Source of the DNA: Hyphomicrobiales bacterium
Lineage (GTDB): Bacteria; Pseudomonadota; Alphaproteobacteria; Rhizobiales; Rhizobiaceae
NCBI GenBank assembly: GCA_900473205.1
Contig: UCLB01000020.1
Location: 1-64,000, forward strand
Direction of reading: 5' to 3'
Length of the DNA stretch: 64,000 nt
A program made the translations under genes and the position numbers. The notes beneath the pieces were generated by a model. That model saw only the letters and a list, made by a program, of their open reading frames with translations, made no database searches and had not been told where the DNA came from. Positions 25,559 to 34,507 of the stretch are shown piece after piece. The stretch's first letter is position 1; each line of letters starts with the position of its first letter.

Positions 25559-26275
25559 ATGCAGAGGTATGACATCAACCAGAACCTTCTCATCAGAATG
25601 CAGAAAGCCGACACGATGGACGATGTCGCGCTGTTGCTGACCGAAGTTCAGCAGATGTTTGGTTTTCGTTATTACTGCGTCTTCGAGACCGCACGTCTGG
25701 ATGAAGAAGAGCCGATTTCCTTTCTTTTTCCATCCAATGTTCCAGCCGATCTTTTTTACAAAATCGACGAGCGTATGGCGGCCTTCGCTGCCCGGCTCTC
25801 AACGCATCTACCCGGTACTTTGGGTCCGATGCCATGGGATTTGGCCGAGGTGGAAGCCAGAGGCGAGATCGAGCTGGAGACCGCAGCGTTCTATCGTGCC
25901 GCTGGTTTCATCATGGCGATCACCTTTCCGGCGCTCGGTGTTTCATCGCTGCCGCGGCTGATTGGCTTTGCGGGAGATCGACAGCATCTCGAAGAGGATG
26001 AGGTCGAGCGCTTAAGCATGCTGATGTTCCACATGCATATACGCCTGACAATGATCGGGCGTGCAAGAACGGAAAAGCGGCAACCGCTTTCCGGCCTTGA
26101 AAAGGAAATTCTTTTTCTGGCCGCAGATGGGGAAAGTTTCGAGGCGATCTCCGCAAAAGTGGCTCTCTCCAGCATTACGATGAGCTATCTGATAGAATCG
26201 ATTTGCCGCAAGATGGAGGTCTCGACCTTCGAACATGCGGTTGCGGTGACACTGCGGCGAGGACTGTCACGATGA
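25559..26275 (+). CDS. LuxR-family transcriptional regulator, atypical (LuxR solo-like)
   Basis: 238 residues from ATG 25559 (a TTG one codon earlier, or ATG 25598, MQKADTM, are alternatives; none has a good ribosome site). Residues about 10-160 resemble the autoinducer-binding domain of LuxR proteins (DVALLLTEVQQMFGFRYYCVF, FYRAAGFIMAITFPALG). Residues about 175-235 are a LuxR-type helix-turn-helix (LSGLEKEILFLAADGESFEAISAKVALSSITMSYLIESICRKM, HAVAVTLRRGL) in which several usual recognition-helix positions are changed. No luxI-type synthase gene is in the window. It may sense a foreign acyl-homoserine lactone, or have lost ligand binding. Confidence 0.75.
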   Translation: MQRYDINQNLLIRMQKADTMDDVALLLTEVQQMFGFRYYCVFETARLDEEEPISFLFPSNVPADLFYKIDERMAAFAARLSTHLPGTLGPMPWDLAEVEARGEIELETAAFYRAAGFIMAITFPALGVSSLPRLIGFAGDRQHLEEDEVERLSMLMFHMHIRLTMIGRARTEKRQPLSGLEKEILFLAADGESFEAISAKVALSSITMSYLIESICRKMEVSTFEHAVAVTLRRGLSR

Positions 26276-26460
26276 GAAGGGTTTGCGCGGGCCTCGCTTC
26301 CCGCTTCTGTTCACACTTTCCTCGTCTGTGAACGGATTAGTGATTGCAGTGCGGCAAAGGGGGCTTAAAATCACCATTGGACGACCTAAATATAGGTAAG
26401 CGAAATTCTGGCTCGTCACCCAAAAAGCCGGTGCGAGTTTGATCTGGAGAATGACAAAAG

Positions 26461-26814
26461 ATGATCGCTAAGTCGATCTACATGCAGGGCGACAGTGAAG
26501 GGGAAGATGGCGGTGCGAACCGCGGAACGTCTGTTATTACCCGCACCAAACCGAAGACAAAAAAGCCCAATCTCTACCGTGTTCTTTTATTGAACGACGA
26601 CTATACTCCCATGGAATTCGTCATTCATATTCTGGAGCGTTTTTTCCAGAAGGACAGGGAAGGGGCGACCCGTATCATGCTGCATGTTCACCAGCATGGG
26701 GTCGGCGAATGCGGGGTATTTACATATGAGGTCGCAGAGACAAAAGTAAGTCAGGTCATGGATTTCGCCCGACAGCACCAGCATCCGCTTCAGTGCGTCA
26801 TGGAAAAGAAATGA
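26461..26814 (+). CDS. clpS: ATP-dependent Clp protease adaptor ClpS
   Basis: 117 residues. ClpS delivers N-degron substrates to ClpAP. The core is complete: [28 protein letters not shown] (with the DDYTPMEFV substrate pocket), [23 protein letters not shown], and [17 protein letters not shown]. The first 35 residues are a flexible leader. Its stop codon overlaps the ribosome site of clpA, only 10 bases ahead, so the two are translated together. Confidence 0.97.
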   Translation: MIAKSIYMQGDSEGEDGGANRGTSVITRTKPKTKKPNLYRVLLLNDDYTPMEFVIHILERFFQKDREGATRIMLHVHQHGVGECGVFTYEVAETKVSQVMDFARQHQHPLQCVMEKK

Positions 26815-26824
26815 GGATCGCAAC

Positions 26825-29323
26825 GTGCCAACTTTTTCCCCAAGTCTAGAGAAGGCGCTGCATCAGGCACTGACCTTTGCAAATGAGCGTCATCATGAAT
26901 ATGCGACGCTCGAGCATCTGTTGCTGGCGCTGATAGAAGACGCCGATGCGGCCGCCGTTATGGGCGCCTGCAACGTGGATCTCGATGCGCTTCGCAAAAC
27001 CGTTGTCGATTACGTCGATAACGAACTGTCCAACCTGGTGACGGGTTACGACGAAGATTCCAAGCCCACCTCCGGTTTCCAGCGCGTCATCCAGAGGGCG
27101 GTCATTCATGTCCAGTCTTCTGGTCGCGAAGAGGTAACGGGCGCCAATGTGCTCGTGGCTATCTTTGCCGAGCGCGAAAGCCATGCTGCCTATTTCCTGC
27201 AGGAGCAGGAAATGACCCGCTACGACGCGGTCAATTACATCTCGCACGGCATCGGCAAACGTCCGGGTTCCTCCCAGACCCGCACGCCGCGTGGTGCCGA
27301 GGAAAGCGAGAACGAGGCAAAGCCTGCCCGCAATGGTTCCGAGGATGATAGCTCTGCGCCCAAGAAGCAGCAGGAGGCTCTGAAAGCCTATTGCGTCAAC
27401 CTCAACGACAAGGCCAAGGGTGGCAAGATCGATCCGCTGATCGGTCGTCACGCCGAGGTCAACCGTACCATTCAGGTTCTGTGCCGTCGTTCCAAGAACA
27501 ACCCGCTTTATGTTGGTGATCCGGGCGTTGGTAAAACGGCGATTGCCGAAGGTCTGGCCAAGCGCATCGTTGAAGGCAAGGTGCCGGAAGCGCTGAAGAA
27601 CGATACGATATTCTCGCTGGACATGGGTACGCTGCTGGCCGGTACGCGCTATCGCGGCGACTTCGAAGAGCGTTTGAAGCAGGTCGTCAAGGAACTGGAA
27701 GAGTTTCCGGGCGCCGTACTGTTCATCGACGAGATTCACACGGTCATCGGTGCGGGTGCGACATCGGGCGGTGCCATGGATGCATCGAACCTGCTGAAGC
27801 CCGCCCTGTCTTCCGGCGCAATCCGTTGTATCGGTTCGACCACCTATAAGGAATATCGCCAGTTCTTCGAAAAGGACCGGGCACTGGTGCGTCGCTTCCA
27901 GAAGATCGACGTCAACGAGCCTTCTATTGAAGACGCAATCGAGATCATGAAGGGTCTGAAGCCCTATTATGAAAACTACCACCACCTGCGTTACTCCAAC
28001 GAGGCGATCAAGGCGGCGGTTGAGCTTTCGGCCCGTTACATCTCCGACCGCAAGCTGCCGGACAAGGCCATCGATGTGATCGATGAGACCGGCGCTGCGC
28101 AGATGCTGCTGCCCGCCTCCAAGCGTCGCAAGCTGATCACCGAAAAGGAGATCGAGGTTACGATTGCGACGATGGCGCGTATTCCAGCCAAGACCGTTTC
28201 CAAGGATGACGAGATGGTTCTCGCCAATCTGGAGAAGGAACTGCGCTCGGTCGTTTACGGTCAGGACATCGCTATCGAGGCCCTGTCCACCGCCATCAAG
28301 CTTGCCCGTGCAGGTCTGCGCGAACCTAACAAGCCGATTGGCTCCTACGTCTTCTCCGGTCCGACGGGCGTGGGTAAGACCGAAGTCGCCAAGCAGCTTG
28401 CCGCGTCGCTCGGCGTGGAAATGCTGCGCTTCGACATGTCGGAATATATGGAGCGCCACACCGTATCGCGTCTCTTGGGTGCACCTCCCGGCTATGTCGG
28501 CTTCGATCAGGGCGGTCTTCTGACCGATGGCGTCGATCAGCATCCACATTGCGTGGTGCTGCTGGACGAAATCGAAAAGGCACATCCGGACATCTACAAC
28601 ATTCTGTTGCAGGTCATGGACCATGGCTCGCTGACGGACCATAACGGCAAGAAGATCGATTTCCGCAACGTCATTCTCATCATGACGACCAATGCGGGGG
28701 CATCGGAAATGGCGAAGTCTGCCATTGGCTTCGGCTCTTCCAAGCGCAGCGGTGAGGATGAAGAGGCGCTGACCCGTCTGTTCACACCCGAATTCCGCAA
28801 CCGTCTGGATGCGATCATTCCGTTCTCGCCGTTGCCGACTGCTGTCATCCATAAGGTGGTTCAGAAGTTCGTCATGCAGCTGGAAACGCAGCTTTCCGAA
28901 CGCAATGTCACCTTCGACCTGCATGAGGATGCCATCGCATGGCTGTCCGAGAAGGGCTATGATGAGAAAATGGGTGCGCGTCCGCTGGGCCGCGTCATTC
29001 AGGAACACATCAAGAAGCCGCTCGCCAACGAGATTCTCTTCGGAAAGCTCAAGAAGGGCGGCGTCGTCAGCGTTAGCATTGGCAAGAAGGAAGACGGCAC
29101 CGAAAGCCTCAAACTGGACGTGCTGCCGGAAACGGCTCCCGTAAAGCCAAAGCCCGAAGCCGAGTTGAAGGCGGCGAAGTCGCCCGGCAAGACCAAGGGT
29201 AAGGCGAAGTCCGCCAAGGCCGAAGAGGCCGAGGTGGTGGTTGCGGAGACGGACAAGGCGGAAGAAGACGCCAAGCCACGACGCAAGACCAACACCGTGC
29301 CTAAGGTGCCGAAAAAGAAGTGA
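26825..29323 (+). CDS. clpA: ATP-dependent Clp protease ATP-binding subunit ClpA
   Basis: 832 residues from a GTG start with GAGGA upstream. The N-domain has paired Clp_N repeats (SPSLEKALHQALTFANERHHEYATLEHLLLAL). AAA-1 carries Walker A GDPGVGKTA (from 231) and VLFIDEIHTVIGAGATSGGAMDASNLLKP. AAA-2 carries Walker A GPTGVGKTE (from 512), VVLLDEIEKAHPDIYNILLQVMDHG and FRNRLDAIIPF. The C-terminus from about 770 is an Ala/Lys/Glu-rich tail (KPKPEAELKAAKSPGKTKGK) that is longer than in E. coli ClpA and typical of rhizobia. With ClpP it unfolds and degrades N-degron proteins and others. A terminator follows. Confidence 0.97.
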   Translation: MPTFSPSLEKALHQALTFANERHHEYATLEHLLLALIEDADAAAVMGACNVDLDALRKTVVDYVDNELSNLVTGYDEDSKPTSGFQRVIQRAVIHVQSSGREEVTGANVLVAIFAERESHAAYFLQEQEMTRYDAVNYISHGIGKRPGSSQTRTPRGAEESENEAKPARNGSEDDSSAPKKQQEALKAYCVNLNDKAKGGKIDPLIGRHAEVNRTIQVLCRRSKNNPLYVGDPGVGKTAIAEGLAKRIVEGKVPEALKNDTIFSLDMGTLLAGTRYRGDFEERLKQVVKELEEFPGAVLFIDEIHTVIGAGATSGGAMDASNLLKPALSSGAIRCIGSTTYKEYRQFFEKDRALVRRFQKIDVNEPSIEDAIEIMKGLKPYYENYHHLRYSNEAIKAAVELSARYISDRKLPDKAIDVIDETGAAQMLLPASKRRKLITEKEIEVTIATMARIPAKTVSKDDEMVLANLEKELRSVVYGQDIAIEALSTAIKLARAGLREPNKPIGSYVFSGPTGVGKTEVAKQLAASLGVEMLRFDMSEYMERHTVSRLLGAPPGYVGFDQGGLLTDGVDQHPHCVVLLDEIEKAHPDIYNILLQVMDHGSLTDHNGKKIDFRNVILIMTTNAGASEMAKSAIGFGSSKRSGEDEEALTRLFTPEFRNRLDAIIPFSPLPTAVIHKVVQKFVMQLETQLSERNVTFDLHEDAIAWLSEKGYDEKMGARPLGRVIQEHIKKPLANEILFGKLKKGGVVSVSIGKKEDGTESLKLDVLPETAPVKPKPEAELKAAKSPGKTKGKAKSAKAEEAEVVVAETDKAEEDAKPRRKTNTVPKVPKKK

Positions 29324-29342
29324 GTTGATGATATAATCTGAT

Positions 29343-29369
29343 AAGTGCCGGGCTCTGTGCCCGGCACTT
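29343..29369 (+). terminator. Intrinsic terminator of clpA
   Basis: AAGTGCCGGGC (29343-29353), loop TCTGT and GCCCGGCACTT (29359-29369) make a perfect 11 bp stem, followed by TATTTTAT, 19 bases after the clpA stop. Confidence 0.9.
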
Positions 29370-29394
29370 TATTTTATCGATACCGGATTTAGAC

Positions 29395-30150
29395 ATGCCT
29401 TCAGACAGCGTTGTGGAGCCTATTTCCCTCTGGTTTTTCCGAGGCATGAAGGGCATTTTTTCGCTTCCAGCCCTCATTCTCATGACATCCTTCGTTGGGT
29501 TTAGCGCCTTTGCACTGGAGTCGGGTGTGAGCCGCGGCGAAGCGGTTTTCATGACGCTGACAATCTGGGCGCTACCAGCGAAGATGATCCTGATTGGTGC
29601 GATGACGAGCGGCGCGGGACTGGCCACCTGTTTTCTGGTCGTGACGCTGTCATCCATCCGTATGATGCCGATGGTGGCGTCCATCGTGCCGGAAATGCGC
29701 ACTGCCAAAACGCCGATATGGCTTTTGCTGTTTCTCTCGCATTTCGTCGCCATCACCGCCTGGGTCTTTGCCACGCAAAATCTGACCAAGGTGCCGCGTG
29801 GGGCGCGGGTTGCATGGTTCGCTGGTTTCGGCATGACACTGACGCTCATCAATGCCGTCATCGTCGGCATCTGCTACGGCGTGGTCGCGGCATTTCCGCC
29901 TGTCGTGGCGGGTGTGCTTTTCTTTCTCACGCCGGTCTATTTCGTCTCATCCATCTGGGCCTCTGCCCGCCATACGGTCGTCAAGGTCGCCTTTGTCATC
30001 GGCGTGATTGCCGGGCCGTTGTTTGCTGTCATCGAGCCGGAATTCGATATTCTCTATGCCGGTATCGGCGGTGGGACGCTGGCCTATCTCATTGACCGGT
30101 TCTGGTTCCGCCGCAAGATTGCGCCTGTGACAGAGGAGGGCGAACCATGA
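29395..30150 (+). CDS. azlC: AzlC family branched-chain amino-acid exporter, large subunit
   Basis: 251 residues with about seven to eight membrane helices. The N-terminus (FRGMKGIFSLPALILMTSFVGFSAFALESG) and the segment LPAKMILIGAMTSGAGLATCFLVVTLSSIRMMPMV match the AzlC family, the large partner of AzlCD (BrnFE) branched-chain amino-acid or azaleucine efflux pumps. The stop overlaps the start of the small-subunit gene by four bases. There is no AsnC-type regulator next to the pair. Substrate is inferred from the family. Confidence 0.88.
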   Translation: MPSDSVVEPISLWFFRGMKGIFSLPALILMTSFVGFSAFALESGVSRGEAVFMTLTIWALPAKMILIGAMTSGAGLATCFLVVTLSSIRMMPMVASIVPEMRTAKTPIWLLLFLSHFVAITAWVFATQNLTKVPRGARVAWFAGFGMTLTLINAVIVGICYGVVAAFPPVVAGVLFFLTPVYFVSSIWASARHTVVKVAFVIGVIAGPLFAVIEPEFDILYAGIGGGTLAYLIDRFWFRRKIAPVTEEGEP

Positions 30151-30494
30151 TGAGTGACGCGTGGTGGGCACCCTATCTCTTCATTGCCATTGCCGGCTGG
30201 CTCGCCACCGATCTCTGGCGCTGGCTCGGCGTCATAGCCGGCAACCGCCTGAAGGAAGGTTCGGAAACGCTGAACTGGGTGCGGGCGGTAGCCACCGCTC
30301 TTGTCATGGCGGTGACCGCAAAGCTGATCGTGTTCCCAACGGGTACGCTGGAGCATTCGCCGATGTGGTTGCGGGTTGGTGCGGCGGCGCTGGGGTTTGC
30401 GGTGTTTCTGCTTGCCCGCCAACGCGTGCTGGTCGGCGTCGTGGTGCCGATTATCCTTCTGGCGGTTGGCCTGTTGGCGTTGGACATAAGGTAA
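30147..30494 (+). CDS. azlD: AzlD family protein, small subunit of branched-chain amino-acid exporter
   Basis: 115 residues, nearly all hydrophobic: three to four helices including APYLFIAIAGWLATDLWRWLG and AVATALVMAVTAKLI, the AzlD (DUF AzlD/BrnE) pattern of a short partner subunit. ATG overlaps the azlC stop (ATGATG/TGA), so coupled translation is expected. It is needed together with AzlC for transport in characterised systems. Confidence 0.86.
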   Translation: MMSDAWWAPYLFIAIAGWLATDLWRWLGVIAGNRLKEGSETLNWVRAVATALVMAVTAKLIVFPTGTLEHSPMWLRVGAAALGFAVFLLARQRVLVGVVVPIILLAVGLLALDIR

Positions 30495-30560
30495 GAACAG
30501 TAACCGCATTTACGTGAATTTCAGGCTTGGGCTCTATGATAGATCGCAATGGAGAGACCA

Positions 30561-31499
30561 ATGCGATTATTGCCAGCCGAACGCTTTTTCGCTTCCATAA
30601 TTGCGCTGATGGCGCTGCTGGATATTTTGCTGATCCTGACAAAGGAGGTGAGCACGGATTGGCCTGGCTATGCGCTGCCTGCCTGCGGAGCTCTAGCATT
30701 GATTGTTGGCGGCCAATATTATCGCGTCTTTCGTGGTGAGGAGCGCATTGCTCTTGCTTTGATCGCCTCCGGCCTGTTCATCATTTTCACGCTGGTGGCA
30801 TCGATCTTCAACTACATGCTGCTGCCGCTCCGCACCGCGCCGGTCGATCTCATGCTCGTAAATTTCGATGCACATTTCGGCTATAGCTGGCCCGGCGCAG
30901 TCGCTTTGGCAGCGGAATGGCCAACGGTGGCAAGGACGCTTTTCTTCGTCTATTTCAGCTCTCTGCCGCAGCTCGTCTTCGTCGTTCTGCTGCTGGGTTT
31001 TGCGGGCAAGGCAGACGCCTTGTGGCATTTTCTGTTGACCGGCGTGTTGGGCGTGATGGGCTGCATCGCCATTTGGTTCGTCTTTCCAACCTTCGGGCCA
31101 TCGACGCTCTATACGCTGTCGCCGGAACTTCTTGCTAAAATCCGTCTGGGTGTGACGCCTGAATACGGTGCAGAACTGCTGCGGCTGGGCCGGGATGGGC
31201 CGACCTATATCTCACCGGCTCATGTGCTTGGCCTGATCGGCTTTCCATCGTTCCACACTGTCATGGCATGCATGTCGGTGGTGTTTTTGGCGCGCTTCAA
31301 ATGGATCGTGCCATTCGCAGCGCTTTTGAACATTGCCATGGTGCCAGCCATTCTGGTTCACGGCGGGCACCACCTTAGCGACGTCTTCGGTGGCGTTGTG
31401 ATGTTCGGCCTTGCCTATCTGGTGGCCGGAAAACTGCTGGTGCGTTTGTCCGTGTCCGGCAGAGACGAGGCGGACATCAAAGCCTCGCCTGCACGATAG
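30561..31499 (+). CDS. PAP2 superfamily membrane phosphatase/transferase
   Basis: 312 residues with about seven to eight membrane helices. The conserved PAP2 motifs are in the C-terminal half: GFPSFHTVMACMSV (SxxH, catalytic His) and VHGGHHLSDVFGGVVM (second His and Asp). The first Lys/Arg motif is less clear. The arrangement resembles the Aur1/Ipt1-type inositolphosphotransferase-like subgroup as well as lipid phosphatases, so the substrate (undecaprenyl-PP, phosphatidate or a glycolipid) is open. Start: ATG 30561 has GGAGA five bases upstream; an in-frame ATG at 30549 has none. Confidence 0.8.
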   Translation: MRLLPAERFFASIIALMALLDILLILTKEVSTDWPGYALPACGALALIVGGQYYRVFRGEERIALALIASGLFIIFTLVASIFNYMLLPLRTAPVDLMLVNFDAHFGYSWPGAVALAAEWPTVARTLFFVYFSSLPQLVFVVLLLGFAGKADALWHFLLTGVLGVMGCIAIWFVFPTFGPSTLYTLSPELLAKIRLGVTPEYGAELLRLGRDGPTYISPAHVLGLIGFPSFHTVMACMSVVFLARFKWIVPFAALLNIAMVPAILVHGGHHLSDVFGGVVMFGLAYLVAGKLLVRLSVSGRDEADIKASPAR

Positions 31500-31545
31500 T
31501 TCAGCAGCAAGGCTCCGAACGTCTGCTCGAAGTCCTTGGGCAAAA

Positions 31546-31971
31546 TTAGGCTAAAGCAGCCTTAATCTTCTCCGCATGCGACTTCAGCACCTCGCTATCA
31601 GCCATTGCGCCGCTATGAGGCTTTAACAGCTCGCCTTCCTTGCGTGGAACGATGTGGAAATGCAGATGGAATACTGTCTGACCTGCTGCCGGTTCGTTGA
31701 ACTGGGCAACGTAGACTCCGTCTGCATCGAAAGCTTCCTTTGCGGCAACGGCGAGTTTCTGAACGACGGCGATGGTTTTGGCCAGAACGGCGGGATCTGC
31801 ATCCAGAATATTGCGGGAGCCTGCCTTGGGAACCACCAGCAGGTGACCGGGGGCTTGCGGCATGACATCCATGAAAGCCAGCGTGTCGTCGTCTTCGTAA
31901 ACCTTCACGGACGGAATTTCGCCGCGCAGGATTTTGGCGAAAATGTTGTTGGTGTCATAGGCCGATGTCAT
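31546..31971 (-). CDS. HIT family nucleotide-binding hydrolase
   Basis: 141 residues. Histidine-triad fold with FAKILRGEIPSVKVYEDDDTLAFMDVMPQAPGHLLVVPK and the active-site triad HLHFHIVPR. Members are AMP-lysine or nucleoside phosphoramidate hydrolases (Hint type). The N-terminus CxxC zinc site of Fhit/Hint variants is absent. It is the last gene of a minus-strand series (ridA, GDPD, GNAT-like, HIT), 26 bases after the previous stop, with GAGGAG as ribosome site. Confidence 0.93.
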   Translation of the reverse strand: MTSAYDTNNIFAKILRGEIPSVKVYEDDDTLAFMDVMPQAPGHLLVVPKAGSRNILDADPAVLAKTIAVVQKLAVAAKEAFDADGVYVAQFNEPAAGQTVFHLHFHIVPRKEGELLKPHSGAMADSEVLKSHAEKIKAALA

Positions 31972-31997
31972 GAAATGTCTCCTCGTCTTAAATTTTG

Positions 31998-33188
31998 TCA
32001 GTCGTCTGCTTCCGGACGTTCGCCCTTGCGGAACGGGCTGTGTTCGTCGAGATAATCGCCGATCTGCTCCACCTCGTCACGTTCGCGCTGAAGGTAGTCC
32101 GCAATCGCACGGCGCAGGCCCGGATGGGTGATGAAGTGGGCGGAATGGGTGGTGACTGGCGTATAGCCGCGGGCAAGCTTATGCTCGCCCTGCGCACCTG
32201 CCTCGACCCGTTGGAGGCCCTTTGCCAGCGCAAAGTCGATGGCTTGATGGTAACAGACCTCGAAATGCAGGAAGGGGTGGTCTTCGATGCAGCCCCAGTG
32301 GCGGCCATACAGCGCGTCACCGCCAATGAAGTTGATAGCACCGGCGATATATCTGCCCTCGCGCTTTGCCATGACGAGCAGAATGTCGTCGGCCATCCGC
32401 TCGCCGATCAGCGAATAGAACTGGCGGGTGAGGTAGGGTCGGCCCCATTTGCGGCTGCCTGTGTCCATGTAGAAACGGAAGAACTGGTCCCAGATGTCTT
32501 CGGTCAGATCGCTGCCCGTCAGCCAGTCGATTTCGATGCCGTTTTCCAGTGCCGCGCGGCGTTCCTTTTTCAGGCCCTTGCGCTTGCGGGATGATAGCGC
32601 ATCGAGAAAATCCGTGTGGTCGCGGTAGCCATTGTTGATGAAATGGAATTGCTGGTCGGTGCGGGGAAGAAAGCCTTCACCCAGCAAAGCCTCGACGTCA
32701 CCAACCGGTGCGAAGGTGACATGGGCGGATGATACGCCGACTTTCTCGGTAACCTGCCGCAGGCCCGAGGCCAAGACCTGGCGGAAGGCCGCGTCATCGA
32801 TCCCGTTGGTCAAAAGTCGTGGCCCGGTCGCGGGTGTGAAGGGCACGGAGCATTGCAGCTTGGGATAATAATTGCCACCCGCCCGCTCCAGCGCATCCGC
32901 CCATCCATGGTCGAAGACATATTCACCCTGGCTGTGGCTTTTCAAATAGGCCGGGATCGCACCGGTCAGGTGACCTTCGCCGTTTTCGAGCAGAAGGTGG
33001 TGGCCGCGCCAGCCGGTCTTGGCGGTGGCCGATCCGGACTCTTCCGTGGATGATAGAAAAGCATGCGATATGAACGGGTTGTATTCGTTTCTTCGCGTAG
33101 ATTTAGCGGTTCCGGAAAGCCTGTCCCAGCTTTCCGGATCAATGTCCTTAAAAGACGTCGCTACGCGAATGGAATATTTATCGCTCAT
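31998..33188 (-). CDS. GNAT-like acyltransferase (COG3146, DUF482 family)
   Basis: 396 residues. The family is a double GNAT-fold protein related to FemABX/peptidoglycan-type aminoacyl transferases. Conserved segments: NPFISHAFLSSTEESGSATAKTGWRGHHLLLE, GEYVFDHGWADALERAGGNYYPKLQ, RKRKGLKKERRAALENGI, GRYIAGAINFIGGDALYGRHWGC and RVEAGAQGEHKLARGYTPV. These match COG3146 well, widespread in proteobacteria without an assigned substrate. The start overlaps the GDPD gene stop by four bases, which argues for a stoichiometric or functional link in this operon. Confidence 0.85.
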   Translation of the reverse strand: MSDKYSIRVATSFKDIDPESWDRLSGTAKSTRRNEYNPFISHAFLSSTEESGSATAKTGWRGHHLLLENGEGHLTGAIPAYLKSHSQGEYVFDHGWADALERAGGNYYPKLQCSVPFTPATGPRLLTNGIDDAAFRQVLASGLRQVTEKVGVSSAHVTFAPVGDVEALLGEGFLPRTDQQFHFINNGYRDHTDFLDALSSRKRKGLKKERRAALENGIEIDWLTGSDLTEDIWDQFFRFYMDTGSRKWGRPYLTRQFYSLIGERMADDILLVMAKREGRYIAGAINFIGGDALYGRHWGCIEDHPFLHFEVCYHQAIDFALAKGLQRVEAGAQGEHKLARGYTPVTTHSAHFITHPGLRRAIADYLQRERDEVEQIGDYLDEHSPFRKGERPEADD

Positions 33189-33925
33189 GCGCTGGCTGTA
33201 ACGCTTTCCCTTGGGTCGAAACCTTCGAACGTCATCTGGTCAGCATATGTATAGGTGGTCTCGCGACCTTTTTCATCCCGCACGGTCCAGGTAATCACCG
33301 GAAGCCCGAGTTTTCTTTGCGCTTCGATAAAGCTGTTGGGCAGATGCGCCCAGGCATAGGAGATGAAATCGAGACCGATCTGCATGGCGTCATCATGCTT
33401 GAAGAAGTCTTCCGGTTTCGCGCCTTCCGCCGTCAGGCCAAGCGGCCATGGCGAACCTGCAGCTTTCAGATCCTTCAAGAGGTGATGGTCGAAGCTCATC
33501 AGCGCGACATGACCCTCATAACCTTCCAACACTTCCAGCACGGCTTCGGCAAAACCGTCATCGACACCTTCACCTTCGCGGCCCTTGAGTTCCAGCACAA
33601 GCGGAACCTTGCCCGCGCAGAGTTTCAAGAGCTGCTTCAGCGTCGGAATCTTGTCCTTGGTCTGGCCGACCGAGAGCATGCCGAGTTCGCCCGAGGTCCG
33701 CTCGCGCACATCGCCCTTGATGCCGGTCAGGCGTGTCATCTCGTGGTCGTGGAAGATGACGGGAACGCTGTCTGAGGCAAGCTGCAGATCGCACTCGATG
33801 GCAAAGCCCGCGTCGATTGCGCGGGAAAAGGCCGTCAGGGTGTTTTCCCAGACGGCTTTGTTCTGGTCATGATAACCGCGATGGGCAACGGGGTTCGCGG
33901 TCAGCCAGGAAAGCTTCAGCGTCAT
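33185..33925 (-). CDS. Glycerophosphodiester phosphodiesterase family protein
   Basis: 246 residues, no signal peptide, so probably cytoplasmic. The GDPD barrel begins with NPVAHRGYHDQNKAVWENTLTAF, giving the catalytic HRG motif, and has ECDLQLASDSVPVIFHDHEMTRLTG, with the ECD metal site and the second His. PLVLELKGREGEG carries a further metal ligand. It would release glycerol 3-phosphate from glycerophosphodiesters of phospholipid turnover. It overlaps the ridA stop and the GNAT-like start by four bases on each side. Confidence 0.92.
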   Translation of the reverse strand: MTLKLSWLTANPVAHRGYHDQNKAVWENTLTAFSRAIDAGFAIECDLQLASDSVPVIFHDHEMTRLTGIKGDVRERTSGELGMLSVGQTKDKIPTLKQLLKLCAGKVPLVLELKGREGEGVDDGFAEAVLEVLEGYEGHVALMSFDHHLLKDLKAAGSPWPLGLTAEGAKPEDFFKHDDAMQIGLDFISYAWAHLPNSFIEAQRKLGLPVITWTVRDEKGRETTYTYADQMTFEGFDPRESVTASA

Positions 33926-34392
33926 AGTTCGATTTCCACGATGGCATCGATCTCGACGGCGGCGTTGAAGGGCAGGGAGGCCATGCCGACGGCGGCACGG
34001 GCGTGTTTGCCGGCATCACCCAGCACATTGGCGATGAGGTTGGACGCGCCGTTGATGACCAGATGCTGTTCGGTGAATTCAGGCACGGATGCGACGAAGC
34101 CATTCAGTTTCAGCACGCGGCGGACTTTCGAGAGGTCGCCGTTGAGGGCAGCCTTGACCTGTGCGAGAATGTTGACGGCGCAGAGTTCGGCGGCGCGCTG
34201 GGCGGTCGCAACATCGACATCGCGACCGACATGGCCGGTGACCGCAATCTTGCCGGATTCCATGGGCAATTGACCTGAAATATAAAGCAGATTGCCGCTG
34301 ATGGTGAATGGGACATAGTTTGCAGCAGGCGCTGCTGCGGCGGGCAGGGTGTAGCCCAGTTCTTTCAGGCGAGCTTCGATGGCATCCGACAT
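33922..34392 (-). CDS. RidA family enamine/imine deaminase
   Basis: 156 residues from ATG 34392 (MSDAIEARLKELGYTLP), longer than the 128 of E. coli RidA but normal for the YjgF/RidA subgroup found in alphaproteobacteria. The core includes PFTISGNLLYISGQLP, AELCAVNILAQVKAALNGDLSKVRRVLKLNGFVAS, and RAAVGMASLPFNAAVEIDAIVEI, where the Arg before AAVG and the C-terminal Glu are positions of the RidA ligand pocket. It removes reactive 2-aminoacrylate-type imines. It is the first gene of the GDPD/GNAT/HIT operon. Confidence 0.9.
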   Translation of the reverse strand: MSDAIEARLKELGYTLPAAAAPAANYVPFTISGNLLYISGQLPMESGKIAVTGHVGRDVDVATAQRAAELCAVNILAQVKAALNGDLSKVRRVLKLNGFVASVPEFTEQHLVINGASNLIANVLGDAGKHARAAVGMASLPFNAAVEIDAIVEIEL

Positions 34393-34507
34393 TTTCGTCT
34401 CCGCTTTTGTTGTAAATCTTTCAAAAATCCGGCAGACAGAGCATGATGTCCAAAAGCCGGGCGGTTGCTTGTACAATATGAGCAGCGAGTCCAACAGGAG
34501 ATATTGA

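Noticed and set aside
26846-29008. Minus-strand open frame of 720 codons opposite clpA.
   Set aside because: High-GC antisense artefact; clpA has full-length domains and coupled translation with clpS.
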